Shown here: positions 26,285-34,900 of the stretch, one piece after another
How positions within the stretch are numbered: position 1 is the stretch's first letter
Layout: every line of letters begins with the position of its first letter
Source: Leifsonia xyli
GTDB taxonomy: Bacteria; Actinomycetota; Actinomycetes; Actinomycetales; Microbacteriaceae
Length of the DNA stretch: 64,000 nt
NCBI GenBank assembly: GCA_003243275.1
Contig: QFQR01000003.1
Span: forward strand, 372,001-436,000
Direction: 5' to 3'
Position numbers and translations under genes: made by a program
Notes under the pieces: generated by a model
The model's database searches: none
What the model was told of the DNA's origin: nothing
What the model saw: only the letters and a program-made list of their open reading frames with translations

Positions 26285-27067
26285 GTGAGAGTCGCACGTT
26301 TCAGCACGGGAGGCGACCCGCGCTTCGGCATCGTCGATGATGACGAGATCGTGGTGCTCGCGGGTGACCCCATGTTCGCCGGGTTCGAGACGACGGGCGA
26401 GCGCGTGCCGCTCGCGGATGCTCGGCTGCTCGCCCCCGTCATCCCGCGCTCCAAGGTCGTCTGCGTCGGGCTCAACTACGCCGAGCACCGCAAGGACATG
26501 GCGAACGTCGACGCCCCCGAGAACCCGCTCATCTTCCTGAAGCCCAACACGGCCGTCGTCGGCCCCGGCGACCCCATCCGGATCCCGCCCGTCGAGGGGC
26601 GCATCACGCACGAGGGCGAACTCGTCGCCGTCATCGGCCGTGTCGCCAAACAGGTGCGTGCCGAGAACTGGGCCGACTACGTGTTCGGCTTCACGGTCGG
26701 CAACGACGTGTCGGCGCGCGACCAGATGTTCGCCGACGGCCAGTGGGCCCGGGCGAAGGGGTACGACACCTTCGCGCCGATCGGCCCGTGGATCGAGACC
26801 GAGCTCGACCCCGACGGCCTCGAGATCCGCACCTGGGTCGACGGCGAGCCGCGGCGCCACGGCAACACCCGCGACATGATCCACAAGCTGCCCGAGCTGA
26901 TCGCCTACATCTCGGATGTCTGGACCCTGCTGCCCGGCGACATCATCATGACGGGCACGCCCTCGGGGCTCGGCGGCTTCGTGCACGGCCAGAGGATCGA
27001 CATCGAGATCGCGGGCATCGGCACGCTCAGCAATCCCGCACTGAACCGCGACGAGCCGGCGGCGTGA
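26285..27067 (+). CDS. Fumarylacetoacetate hydrolase-family protein
   Basis: 260 residues. The FAH-domain C-C hydrolase/decarboxylase fold: VVCVGLNYAEHRKDM, IFLKPNTAVVGPGDPI, the metal-ligand Glu pair in THEGELVAVIG, the third ligand in GNDVSARDQMF, and DIIMTGTPSGLG. Members act on acylpyruvates, oxaloacetate or aromatic-degradation intermediates; the exact substrate is not evident. GTG 26285 is 7 nt after TAGGCT (26272-26277). It overlaps the MFS gene by GTGA, so transport and hydrolysis may be linked. Confidence 0.88.
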   Translation: MRVARFSTGGDPRFGIVDDDEIVVLAGDPMFAGFETTGERVPLADARLLAPVIPRSKVVCVGLNYAEHRKDMANVDAPENPLIFLKPNTAVVGPGDPIRIPPVEGRITHEGELVAVIGRVAKQVRAENWADYVFGFTVGNDVSARDQMFADGQWARAKGYDTFAPIGPWIETELDPDGLEIRTWVDGEPRRHGNTRDMIHKLPELIAYISDVWTLLPGDIIMTGTPSGLGGFVHGQRIDIEIAGIGTLSNPALNRDEPAA

Positions 27068-28326
27068 CGCGCGGGGCCTCCGCGGAGTCTGCGCCCGTCG
27101 CGCTCGACGAGGCCGAGATCGCGCGGGTGCGTCGCCGCAGTCGCGGGGCGATCATCACCGGTCAGGTGCTCGCCGGAATCGGGATGGGCTCGACCCTGTC
27201 GGCTGGCGCGCTGCTCATCACCCAGGTCTCGGGCTCGGAGACCCTCTCGGGCATGGCCGCGACCATGTCGACGATCGGTGCGGCGCTCGCCGCCGTGCCG
27301 CTCGCCGCCCTCGCCACCCGGCGCGGACGGGCGCCCGCACTCGCGAGCGGTGCCCTGATCGCCGCCGCGGGGGCCGTCGTCGGACTCGTCGCCGCCGTCC
27401 TCGGCTGGACCGCGCTGCTGCTGGTCGGCATCGTGCTGCTCGGGGTCGGCATGGCGGTCAACCTGCAGGCCCGCTTCGCGGCGACCGACCTCTCCGAGCC
27501 GCGGCGTCGCGGCCGTGACCTCTCGATCGTCGTCTGGTCGACCACCCTCGGCGCGGTGCTCGGCCCGAACCTCATCGGCCCGGGGGATGCCGTGGGCCGG
27601 GCGATCGGCCTTCCCCCGCTCGCGGGCGCCTACCTCTTCACGATCGCGGCGCAGCTGGTGGCCGCGGTCGTCTACCTGGTGGGGCTGCGTCCGGATCCGC
27701 TGCGCCTGGCGACCCGCATCGGGCTGGAGCGTCCCGCCTCGCCGGAGGCGGCATCCCGCACGGCCGACGTCGGCGGGATCGCGACGGGCATGATCGCCAC
27801 CTCTCTCAGCCACGCGACGATGGTCTCGGTCATGGCGATGACCCCCGTGCACCTCGTGAACCACGGCGCGGGCCTCGAGCTGGTCGGGATCACGATCAGC
27901 CTGCACGTGCTCGGCATGTACGCGCTCTCGCCGCTCTGGGGGATGCTCGCGGACCGGGTGGGCCGCGAGGTGACGATCGCGATCGGCCAGCTGCTGCTGC
28001 TCGGCGCGCTGCTGCTGCTCGCGGCGGGATCCGACTCGGAGCTGTGGGTGACGATCGGGCTGTTCGCGATCGGCCTCGGGTGGAGCGCGTCGAGTGTGGC
28101 CGGGTCCACCCTCATCAGCGAGTCGGTGGATGTGCTGGGCCGCGCCCGCATTCAGGGCCGCGCCGACCTGCTCATGTCGTCGGCGGGTGCGCTCGGCGGT
28201 GCCGCGGCGGGTCTCGTGCTCGCGCGGCTCGGCTACGGGGGGCTCGCGCTCACCGCGACCGCTCTGGTCGCCGCGGTGCTGATCGCCCTCGCGGTGCGGA
28301 TGGTGCGGCGGAGGGTGCTCGCGTGA
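27064..28326 (+). CDS. MFS transporter
   Basis: 420 residues with 12 predicted TMs in two six-helix halves around a loop near residue 210. The inter-helix motif ATRRGRAPALASG (TM2-TM3) and its counterpart LADRVGREVTIAIG in the second half are the MFS signature loops. The start overlaps the FAH stop (GTGA) and its stop overlaps the yeiH-like start (GTGA), so three genes form one coupled operon. The substrate is unknown. Confidence 0.88.
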   Translation: MTRGASAESAPVALDEAEIARVRRRSRGAIITGQVLAGIGMGSTLSAGALLITQVSGSETLSGMAATMSTIGAALAAVPLAALATRRGRAPALASGALIAAAGAVVGLVAAVLGWTALLLVGIVLLGVGMAVNLQARFAATDLSEPRRRGRDLSIVVWSTTLGAVLGPNLIGPGDAVGRAIGLPPLAGAYLFTIAAQLVAAVVYLVGLRPDPLRLATRIGLERPASPEAASRTADVGGIATGMIATSLSHATMVSVMAMTPVHLVNHGAGLELVGITISLHVLGMYALSPLWGMLADRVGREVTIAIGQLLLLGALLLLAAGSDSELWVTIGLFAIGLGWSASSVAGSTLISESVDVLGRARIQGRADLLMSSAGALGGAAAGLVLARLGYGGLALTATALVAAVLIALAVRMVRRRVLA

Positions 28327-29381
28327 ACCGCATCCGGATGCTGCTGCCGGGCGTCGTGGTCGCGCTCGCCGGGGCGGGCCTCGCCTGGCTCGCGCATCTC
28401 CTGCTGCCGGCGCTGCCGTGGCTCACCGCCGCCTTCGTGATCGGCGTCGTCGCCGCGTGCCTGCCGCCGTTGCGGCCGGTGCTCGACGGGCCGCTGAAGC
28501 CCGGCCTCGGCGTCTCGGCGCGCGGGCTGCTCCGGCTCGGCATCGTGCTGCTCGGGCTCGACCTCGCCCTCGCCGACATCGCGGCGCTCGGCTGGTGGGG
28601 GGTGCTCGCGATCGCCGCGCTCGTGGGCCTCGCCTTCGCCGCCACCTACGGCATCGGCCGCGCCCTGCGCCTGCCGGGCGACGAGCCGGTGCTGCTCGCG
28701 GCGGGCTTCTCGATCTGCGGCGTCTCCGCGGTCGGCGCGATGGCCGCCGCCCGCACACGCCCCACCGCATCCGCCGCCCCCGCCCCCGCCGCAATGTCGA
28801 AAATGCAGGAGACTTCGACGCCGACCGCGCTGGTGACGCTGTTCGGCACCCTCGCAATCGTCGTTCTTCCTGCATTTTCGACACTGGCGGGGGCGCTCGG
28901 GATGCCGATGAGCGACGCCTACTTCGGCGCCTGGGTCGGGGCGAGCGTGCACGACGTCGGCCAGGTCGTCGCGACGGCCCAGACCGCAGGGGCGGCAGCG
29001 CTCGGCGCCGCAGTCGTCGTCAAGCTCACCCGCGTGCTCATGCTCGCGCCGATGGTCGCGATCGCCTCGCTGCACACCCGGCGGGCCGCGCGCGCCGCGG
29101 GCGAGACGGGCGGGAAGCTGCCGCCCGTCGTGCCGCTCTTCATCGTCGGGTTCGTCGCGCTCGTGCTCGTGCGCTCCTTCCTCCCCGTGCCGGATGCCGT
29201 GGTCGATGTGGTCGACGTGGTGCGCAACGCGCTGCTCGCCGCCGCGCTCGTCGCGATCGGCGCGGGGCTCCGGCTCGAGAAGCTCGTGCGCTCGGGCGCG
29301 CGCGCGATCGCCGCGGGCCTGCTCGCGTGGATCGTCGTCCTCGTGCTCGGTCTCGGGGTCGCCGCGATCGTGGTGCGGTGA
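28323..29381 (+). CDS. YeiH-family putative sulfate/anion exporter
   Basis: 352 residues with about 9-10 TMs. Family blocks: PGLGVSARGLLRLGIVLLGL, FSICGVSAVGAMAAA, ALVTLFGTLAIVVLP, YFGAWVGASVHDVGQVVAT and LTRVLMLAPMV. The family is annotated as sulfate exporters on weak experimental grounds. Residues about 158-187 are encoded by an 87-nt inverted-repeat element: the left arm reads MSKMQE in a normally variable stretch, the interior encodes conserved family sequence, and the right arm reads PAFST. The preceding Pro/Ala-rich segment (TRPTASAAPAPAA) also looks expanded. The frame is intact. Confidence 0.85.
   Translation: MNRIRMLLPGVVVALAGAGLAWLAHLLLPALPWLTAAFVIGVVAACLPPLRPVLDGPLKPGLGVSARGLLRLGIVLLGLDLALADIAALGWWGVLAIAALVGLAFAATYGIGRALRLPGDEPVLLAAGFSICGVSAVGAMAAARTRPTASAAPAPAAMSKMQETSTPTALVTLFGTLAIVVLPAFSTLAGALGMPMSDAYFGAWVGASVHDVGQVVATAQTAGAAALGAAVVVKLTRVLMLAPMVAIASLHTRRAARAAGETGGKLPPVVPLFIVGFVALVLVRSFLPVPDAVVDVVDVVRNALLAAALVAIGAGLRLEKLVRSGARAIAAGLLAWIVVLVLGLGVAAIVVR
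28796..28882. repeat. 87-nt inverted-repeat element, copy 2, inside a coding sequence
   Basis: The left arm GTCGAAAATGCAGGAG (28796-28811) and right arm (28867-28882, first base T instead of C) are 71 bp apart start to start, as in copies 1 and 3. The 55-nt interior encodes the conserved YeiH block TALVTLFGTLAIV and has no similarity to the other interiors. The length (29 codons) keeps the frame. Confidence 0.88.
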
Positions 29382-29451
29382 CGGCGGGCGTTCACGGGGC
29401 GCTCACCTCGCATCCGGCAAGTCTCCAGCCGCAACAGGGCAGGCTGGAAGC

Positions 29452-29784
29452 ATGTCACAGCCCCCGCTCGACCCCGCGCGCATGCGGGATCAGCCGGCTC
29501 TGACGCCCACGCAAGGGCGCGCCTGGCTCATCTGCGGGGGCGTCCTGACGCTCCTCGCGCTCGGAGTGCTCGTGCCCGTGGCCGCGCTCCGGATGCCGCC
29601 AGGCGGTGTCGCGGTGACGGCCGCTGTCGTCGTCGGGGTGCTCTATGTGTGCATGCTCATCGTGCGCTTCGCGACCCCGCCGAGCCGGCTGCGCCTCGCC
29701 TTGCTCGCCGTCGACACCCTCGCGATCGCCTTCGTCACCCTGCTCGCGGTGCTGCTCGTGATCGAGCGCGCGACACTCGTCTGA
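29452..29784 (+). CDS. Small three-TM membrane protein, unknown function
   Basis: 110 residues: a polar head of about 24 residues, then LICGGVLTLLALGVLVPVAA, VTAAVVVGVLYVCMLIVRFA and LLAVDTLAIAFVTLLAVLLV, three likely membrane helices. No family was recognised. CAGGCT (29440-29445) 6 nt before the ATG may be a leaderless -10. It lies between the exporter operon and a DUF1905 gene, with no overlap to either. Confidence 0.6.
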   Translation: MSQPPLDPARMRDQPALTPTQGRAWLICGGVLTLLALGVLVPVAALRMPPGGVAVTAAVVVGVLYVCMLIVRFATPPSRLRLALLAVDTLAIAFVTLLAVLLVIERATLV

Positions 29785-29819
29785 TTGCCTGCGCGACCGC
29801 GAGGAACGAGGATCGCCTC

Positions 29820-30257
29820 ATGAGGTTCGAGACGACGCTGTCGCAGTTCGGCAACAACACCGGCATCGAGGTGCCGCCGGAGCTCGTCGAGCAGTTGGGG
29901 GCGGGCAAGCGCCCTCCCGTGCTCGTCACGGTCAACGGCCACCGCTACCCGTCGACGATCGCCCCGATGGGCGGCAGATACCTCATCCCCTTCAGCTCCG
30001 ACAAGCGTGCCGCGACCGGGCTCGCGGGTGGCGATCGGATCACCGTGGAACTCGAACTGGACGCGGCACCCCGTGTGGTGGAGCCGACGCCCGACCTCGC
30101 GGAGGCTCTCGCCGCGAACCCGGAGGCCGCCGCCGCGTGGGAGAGGCTCGCCCCGAGCCACCGCAAGGCGCACGTCACCGCGATCGAGGGCGCCAAGGCC
30201 GCCGAGACCCGCGCCCGGCGCGTCGCCGCGGCGGTCGAGAAGCTCACCGGCCCCTGA
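29820..30257 (+). CDS. DUF1905/YdeI (OmdA)-domain protein
   Basis: 145 residues. The N-terminal DUF1905 barrel (TGIEVPPELVEQLGAGKRPP, VLVTVNGHRYPSTIAPMGGR, YLIPFSSDKRAATGLAGGD) is followed by the bacteriocin-protection YdeI/OmpD-associated helical tail (AAWERLAPSHRKAHVTAIEG). The molecular role of the family is not established. It ends 3 nt from the convergent LacI gene, leaving no room for separate terminators. Confidence 0.8.
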   Translation: MRFETTLSQFGNNTGIEVPPELVEQLGAGKRPPVLVTVNGHRYPSTIAPMGGRYLIPFSSDKRAATGLAGGDRITVELELDAAPRVVEPTPDLAEALAANPEAAAAWERLAPSHRKAHVTAIEGAKAAETRARRVAAAVEKLTGP

Positions 30258-30260
30258 GCT

Positions 30261-31274
30261 TCAGGCCTCGCGGGTCGAGTCGCGCACCACGAGCCTGGTG
30301 GGCAGCGGGGTGTCCTCGGTGACGGTCTCGGGGTCTTCGACCGCGATGAGCACCTTCTGCATGATGAGTCCGCCGAGCGCCGCGAAATCCTGCCGCACCG
30401 TCGTGAGCGGCGGGGAGAGGTAGCCGGCCTCCGGCACGTCGTCGAAGCCGACGACGCTCACATCCTCTGGGGTCCGGAGGCCGCGCTCCCTGAGCGACGA
30501 CAGCAGTCCGATCGCCATATGGTCGTTGGCCACGAACACCGCGTCGCCCGGCTCCACGCCGAGTTCCGGTCCGAGCCGGTGGCCGCTCGCGGCCGACCAG
30601 TCGCCGTGCGGTGGGGCGACGACATCGAGCCGCCGGGCCACGAGCTCGTCGCGCCAACCGCGCTCGCGCTCGATCGCATCCGGGTTGTTCGACGGACCGC
30701 CGAGATGCAGGATGCGCGTGTGCCCCAGCTCGGCGAGGTGCCGCACGGCCGCGCGCGCCCCGCGGTACTGGTCGATCGACACGATGAGCGGGCTCGGGCG
30801 AGGGGATGCGGCGACCGCGACCACCGGGATCGAGAGCTCGAGCCCGCGCACCAGCTCGAGCACCGCGACGTCGACCACGACGAGCACGATCGCATCCACC
30901 CGCTGCCGCAGCAGCGACTCGACGAGCTGCCGCACCGTCGCCGGGTCGTCGTCGAGCGAGCTGACCGTCTCGACGTTGTAGCGCGCAGCGCGGGCCGCGA
31001 AGTTGAAGTGCATCGCGATCGAGCTCGGACCGAAGTCGGAGACCCCGGGCGAGATGAGCCCGATCGTGCGGGTGCGTCGGGTGACGAGTGCGCGGGCCGC
31101 GGGGGAGGGGCTGTAGCGCAGTTGCGCGATGGCCTGCTCGACGCGTGCGCGGGTGGCGGGGCGCACGTTGGGCAGATCGTTGAGCACACGCGACACCGTC
31201 TGGTGCGACACCCCCGCCAGGCGGGCGACGTCGAAGATGTTGGCGGCGCGCGCGCCCTTGTCGTCCCCGCTCAT
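30261..31274 (-). CDS. LacI-family transcriptional regulator of the sugar ABC operon
   Basis: 337 residues. HTH: ANIFDVARLAGVSHQTVSRV then LNDLPNVRPATRARVEQAI, hinge-helix region YSPSPAARALVTRRTRTIGL, followed by a periplasmic-binding-type effector domain (VFVANDHMAIGLLSSLRERG, VVGFDDVPEAGYLSPPLTTV). It starts 10 nt after the second ATPase gene, so it is the last gene of the importer operon, which it likely represses in the absence of a pentose; the effector is inferred from context. Confidence 0.9.
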   Translation of the reverse strand: MSGDDKGARAANIFDVARLAGVSHQTVSRVLNDLPNVRPATRARVEQAIAQLRYSPSPAARALVTRRTRTIGLISPGVSDFGPSSIAMHFNFAARAARYNVETVSSLDDDPATVRQLVESLLRQRVDAIVLVVVDVAVLELVRGLELSIPVVAVAASPRPSPLIVSIDQYRGARAAVRHLAELGHTRILHLGGPSNNPDAIERERGWRDELVARRLDVVAPPHGDWSAASGHRLGPELGVEPGDAVFVANDHMAIGLLSSLRERGLRTPEDVSVVGFDDVPEAGYLSPPLTTVRQDFAALGGLIMQKVLIAVEDPETVTEDTPLPTRLVVRDSTREA

Positions 31275-31284
31275 CTGCGCCCGC

Positions 31285-32814
31285 TCACCCTTCGTCGTCG
31301 GGTCGGGCGACCATCGCGAGCAGCGAGTCGACGGTGAGCGAGTCGGCGGAGTGCGACGACACGAGCTCGCCGCCGCGCATCACGAGCACCCGGCTCGCGA
31401 CGCGCAGCACCTCCTCGAGCTCGGCGGAGATGAACATGACGGAGAGCCCGTTGTCGGCCAGCTCGGTCACCAGGTTCTGGATCTCGACCTTCGCGCCGAC
31501 GTCGATGCCACGCGTCGGCTCGTCGAGCACGAGCGCGCGCGGGGCGAGCGCGAGCAGCCGGGCCAGCAGCACCTTCTGCTGGTTGCCGCCGGAGAGCGTG
31601 CCCGCGGCTCGCTCCGGGTCGGCGGGACGGATGTCGAGGGCGTCGATCCAGCTCGTCGCGAGTTCACGCTCCCGCGCCGCCGGGATGCGGTGCAGCACCC
31701 CGCGCTGCGCCTGCAGGGCGAGGGTGATGTTCTCGCGGATCGACAGCTCGCTGATGATGCCGTCGGTGCGGCGGTTCTCCGAGGAGTAGACGACGCCGAG
31801 CGAGATCGCCTGCCGCGGCTGCCGTGGGTGGACCCCGGTTCCCGCGATCCGGATCACGCCCGAGGTGATCGTGTCGACCCCGGTGAGGGCGCGAGCGAGC
31901 TCGGTGCGCCCGGAGCCGAGCAACCCGGCGACGCCGAGCACCTCGCCCTCGACGAGGTCGACATCGACCCCAGACACGCCGTGTGCCGCGAGGCCCCGAG
32001 CGCTCAGGTACGGGGCGGTCAGCTCGCCCGTGGGCGGGTCGCTGCGCTGCCGGGTGATGAGCTCGCCCGATCCGCGACCGAGCATCTTCTGCACGAGGTC
32101 GATGCGCAGCAGTTCCCGGGTGAGGTATTCGCCGACGAGCCGGCCGCCGCGCAGCACGGTGACCCGGTCGCAGATCTCGTACACCTGGTCGAGGAAGTGC
32201 GAGACGAACAGGATCGCGACTCCGCGCTGCTTGAGCTCGCGGATCACGCGGAACAGTTCGGCGACCTCGTCGAGGTCGAGGCTCGAGGTGGGCTCGTCGA
32301 GCACGAGCACCTTCACCTCCGTCGAGATGGCGCGCGCGATCGCGACGAGCTGCTGCACGGCGAGCGAGTGGGTGGACAGCAGCGATGCCGGGTCGATGTC
32401 GAGCCCCAGGTCGACGAGCGCGGCGCGGGCGTCGGTGCGCATCCGCTTCCAGTCGATCACGCCGAGGCGACGCGGCTCGCGTCCCAGCCAGATGTTCTCC
32501 GCGACCGTGAGATTCGGCAGCAGGTCGATCTCCTGGTAGACGGTCGAGATGCCCGCCGCGAGGGCGTCGTGCGGGGTGGTGAACCGCACCCGCTCGCCGC
32601 CCAGCCGGATCACGCCCGCGTCGAGCGGGAGCGCGCCGGTGAGCGCCTTGATGAGGGTGGACTTGCCCGCCCCGTTCTCCCCCATGAGCGAGTGCACCTC
32701 GCCGGGGAACATCCGGAAGTCGACGCCGTCGAGCGCGAGCTCCGCGGGGAAGCGCACCGTGGCTCCCGCGATCTCGACGACCGGCGGGGTCTCTTCGACC
32801 ATAGGCATCATCAT
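31285..32814 (-). CDS. Sugar ABC transporter ATP-binding protein (second copy in operon)
   Basis: 509 residues with two ABC domains, CUT2/RbsA-like. Domain 1: Walker A GENGAGKSTLIKAL, signature region VQQLVAIARAIS, Walker B VLVLDEPTSSLD. Domain 2: degenerate Walker A GLLGSGRTELARAL, signature LSGGNQQKVLLARLL, Walker B ALVLDEPTRGIDVG. Three ATG codons (32814, 32811, 32808) and another at 32802 are possible starts; none has a good Shine-Dalgarno. It follows the permeases in the operon, while another full ATPase precedes them. Confidence 0.9.
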   Translation of the reverse strand: MMMPMVEETPPVVEIAGATVRFPAELALDGVDFRMFPGEVHSLMGENGAGKSTLIKALTGALPLDAGVIRLGGERVRFTTPHDALAAGISTVYQEIDLLPNLTVAENIWLGREPRRLGVIDWKRMRTDARAALVDLGLDIDPASLLSTHSLAVQQLVAIARAISTEVKVLVLDEPTSSLDLDEVAELFRVIRELKQRGVAILFVSHFLDQVYEICDRVTVLRGGRLVGEYLTRELLRIDLVQKMLGRGSGELITRQRSDPPTGELTAPYLSARGLAAHGVSGVDVDLVEGEVLGVAGLLGSGRTELARALTGVDTITSGVIRIAGTGVHPRQPRQAISLGVVYSSENRRTDGIISELSIRENITLALQAQRGVLHRIPAARERELATSWIDALDIRPADPERAAGTLSGGNQQKVLLARLLALAPRALVLDEPTRGIDVGAKVEIQNLVTELADNGLSVMFISAELEEVLRVASRVLVMRGGELVSSHSADSLTVDSLLAMVARPDDEG

Positions 32815-32855
32815 GCCCGGATGCGGCACCCGCGTCGCGCTTCGGCCATCGCGTG

Positions 32856-33875
32856 TCAGCGTCGGTCGGAGCGCGCCACGATCACACGCTGCACCACGAC
32901 GAACAGCAGCAGCAGCAGCCCGACCGAGATGCGGGTCCACGACTGGTCGGCGCCCATGAACGAGATCGCCGTCTTGATCGTGCCGTAGACGAGCACCCCG
33001 ATCATCGAGCCGATGACGAATCCGGAACCGCCCGTGAGCAGCGTGCCGCCGATGACCACCGCGGCGATCGTGTCGAGCTCGGTGCCCATGCCGTTGAGCG
33101 GATACGACGCCCCGGTGTAGGCGGTGAACACGACACCGGCGAGCCCCGCGCAGATGCCGCTCACGACATAGGCGAGCAGCTTGGTGCGCACCACCGGCAG
33201 GCCCATGAGGCGCGCGGACTGCTCGTTGCCGCCGATCGCGTAGATGGTGCGGCCGAAGCGCGTGTAGGCGAGCACGAGCGCCGCGACCGCGACGACGAGC
33301 AGGGCGATGATGCCGGTCGGGGTGATGTAGAAGCCACCGGGTGCGCCCTGGATGCGGGTCGACTGCAGCCAGAGGATCTCGGGGGTGGTGACCTTGATCG
33401 AGTTGAGGCTCACCATGAAGGCGAGCCCGCGCGCCGCGAACATCGCCGCGAGGGATGCGATGAAGGGCTGCACGTCGAAGTACTGCACGAGCACCCCGAT
33501 CACGAGCCCGAAGCCGGCACCGAGCAGCAGCATGACGGGCACGACGACGCCCGAGGGCACGCCGCTCTGCAGCAGGCTCGCCCCGAACATCCCGGTGAAG
33601 GCCATCACGGCACCCACCGAGAGGTCGATGCCGCCGGTGAGGATCACGAAGGTCATGCCGACCGCGAGGATGAACAGGTAGGCGTTGTCGAGCAGCAGCG
33701 CCGAGATCACCCGGGGGGTGAGGAAGTTGCCGAAGTAGGCCTGCGCCACCACGAAGATCACGATGAGCAGCGCGAGCGCCGCGAAGACCGGGATCCAGGA
33801 GGCGCGGCGGCTGAGGAAGCGCTTCACGGGTCCGAGCGCATCCTTCGTCTCGAGGGGTGCGTGGATGCTGGTCAT
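32856..33875 (-). CDS. Sugar ABC transporter permease (YjfF-like)
   Basis: 339 residues of the BPD_transp_2 family with about 9-10 TMs. Family blocks: AVGMTFVILTGGIDLSVGAV, IASLAAMFAARGLAFMVSL, YAIGGNEQSARLMGLPV and IAAVVIGGTLLTGGSGFVIG. The start overlaps the preceding permease stop (ATGA). By order and similarity it corresponds to the second permease of ytfQRT-yjfF-type galactofuranose/arabinose importers. A 41-nt gap precedes the second ATPase. Confidence 0.9.
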   Translation of the reverse strand: MTSIHAPLETKDALGPVKRFLSRRASWIPVFAALALLIVIFVVAQAYFGNFLTPRVISALLLDNAYLFILAVGMTFVILTGGIDLSVGAVMAFTGMFGASLLQSGVPSGVVVPVMLLLGAGFGLVIGVLVQYFDVQPFIASLAAMFAARGLAFMVSLNSIKVTTPEILWLQSTRIQGAPGGFYITPTGIIALLVVAVAALVLAYTRFGRTIYAIGGNEQSARLMGLPVVRTKLLAYVVSGICAGLAGVVFTAYTGASYPLNGMGTELDTIAAVVIGGTLLTGGSGFVIGSMIGVLVYGTIKTAISFMGADQSWTRISVGLLLLLFVVVQRVIVARSDRR

Positions 33876-34900
33876 CTGGCGACCTCCGTCGGGCGGGCGC
33901 GCATGCCCTGCGCGGTGCGGGTGACGACGCCGCGCACGCGCGGCGACTGGATGAGCACGACGATCACGACCGCGACCGCCAGGAACAGCGGAGCCACCGC
34001 GGAGGGCACCCCGAGGAACAGGATCGTGGAACGCAGCGTCTCGATCGTGAAGACCCCGATGACGGTGCCGGCGACCGTGAACTTGCCGCCCATGAGCGAG
34101 GTGCCGCCGAGCACGACCGCGAGGATCGCGTAGAGCTCGATGTAGAGGCCGGCCGCGTTCGAATCCGCGGCCATCGTGTTGGAGCTGTAGAGGATGCCGG
34201 CGAATCCGGCGAGCAGACCGCTCGCCGCGTAGGCGCCCCAGATGATCCCGCGCGAGCGCACCCCCGCGAGCCGGCTCGCCTCCGGGTTGATGCCGACCGC
34301 CTCGGTCAGCACGCCGAGCGCCGTGCGGCGTTCGATGAGGGCGACGAGGGCGACCGCCGCGACCGAGACAAAGAACGCGAACGGCAGGCCGAGCACGTAG
34401 CCCTGCGCCATGAACTTGTAGGGCGCCGAGTTGATGGTGGTGATGAAGCCGCCCGTGATGAGCAGCGCCACCCCGCGACCGGCGAGCATGAGCACGAGGG
34501 TCGCGATGATCGGTTGCACGCCCACCACCGAGACGAGGAAGCCGTTCCAGGCGCCCAGCAGCACCCCGATGAGCACCGCGACGGTGATCGCGCCGAGCAC
34601 CGTGCCGAGGTCGTTCGGGGCGGAGGAGCCGTCGATGATGGTGAGGGCGACCGCGCCCGAGACCGCCATGATCGCGCCGACCGAGAGGTCGATGCCGCGG
34701 GTGGCGATGACGATCATCATGCCGAGTGAGACGAGCATGAGGGGCGCGCTGTTGCGCAGGATGTCGATGAGCGGCCCGTAGAGCTGGTCGCCCTTGACGG
34801 TGATGCTGATGAAGCTCGGCCTGGCGATCGTGTTGATGACGATGAGCGCGACGAGGGCCGCGATCGGCAGCACGAGCCGATGGGTCAGGATTCTCTTCAT
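33872..34900 (-). CDS. Sugar ABC transporter permease (YtfT-like)
   Basis: 342 residues of the BPD_transp_2 family: VSLGMMIVIATRGIDLSVGA, IIATLVLMLAGRGVALLITG, VGINPEASRLAGVRSRGIIW and LYAILAVVLGGTSLMGGKFT. About ten TMs. Its start overlaps the ATPase stop (ATGA) and its stop overlaps the next permease start, so ATPase and permeases are made in stoichiometric coupling. It should pair with the following permease as a heterodimer. Confidence 0.9.
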   Translation of the reverse strand: MKRILTHRLVLPIAALVALIVINTIARPSFISITVKGDQLYGPLIDILRNSAPLMLVSLGMMIVIATRGIDLSVGAIMAVSGAVALTIIDGSSAPNDLGTVLGAITVAVLIGVLLGAWNGFLVSVVGVQPIIATLVLMLAGRGVALLITGGFITTINSAPYKFMAQGYVLGLPFAFFVSVAAVALVALIERRTALGVLTEAVGINPEASRLAGVRSRGIIWGAYAASGLLAGFAGILYSSNTMAADSNAAGLYIELYAILAVVLGGTSLMGGKFTVAGTVIGVFTIETLRSTILFLGVPSAVAPLFLAVAVVIVVLIQSPRVRGVVTRTAQGMRARPTEVAR

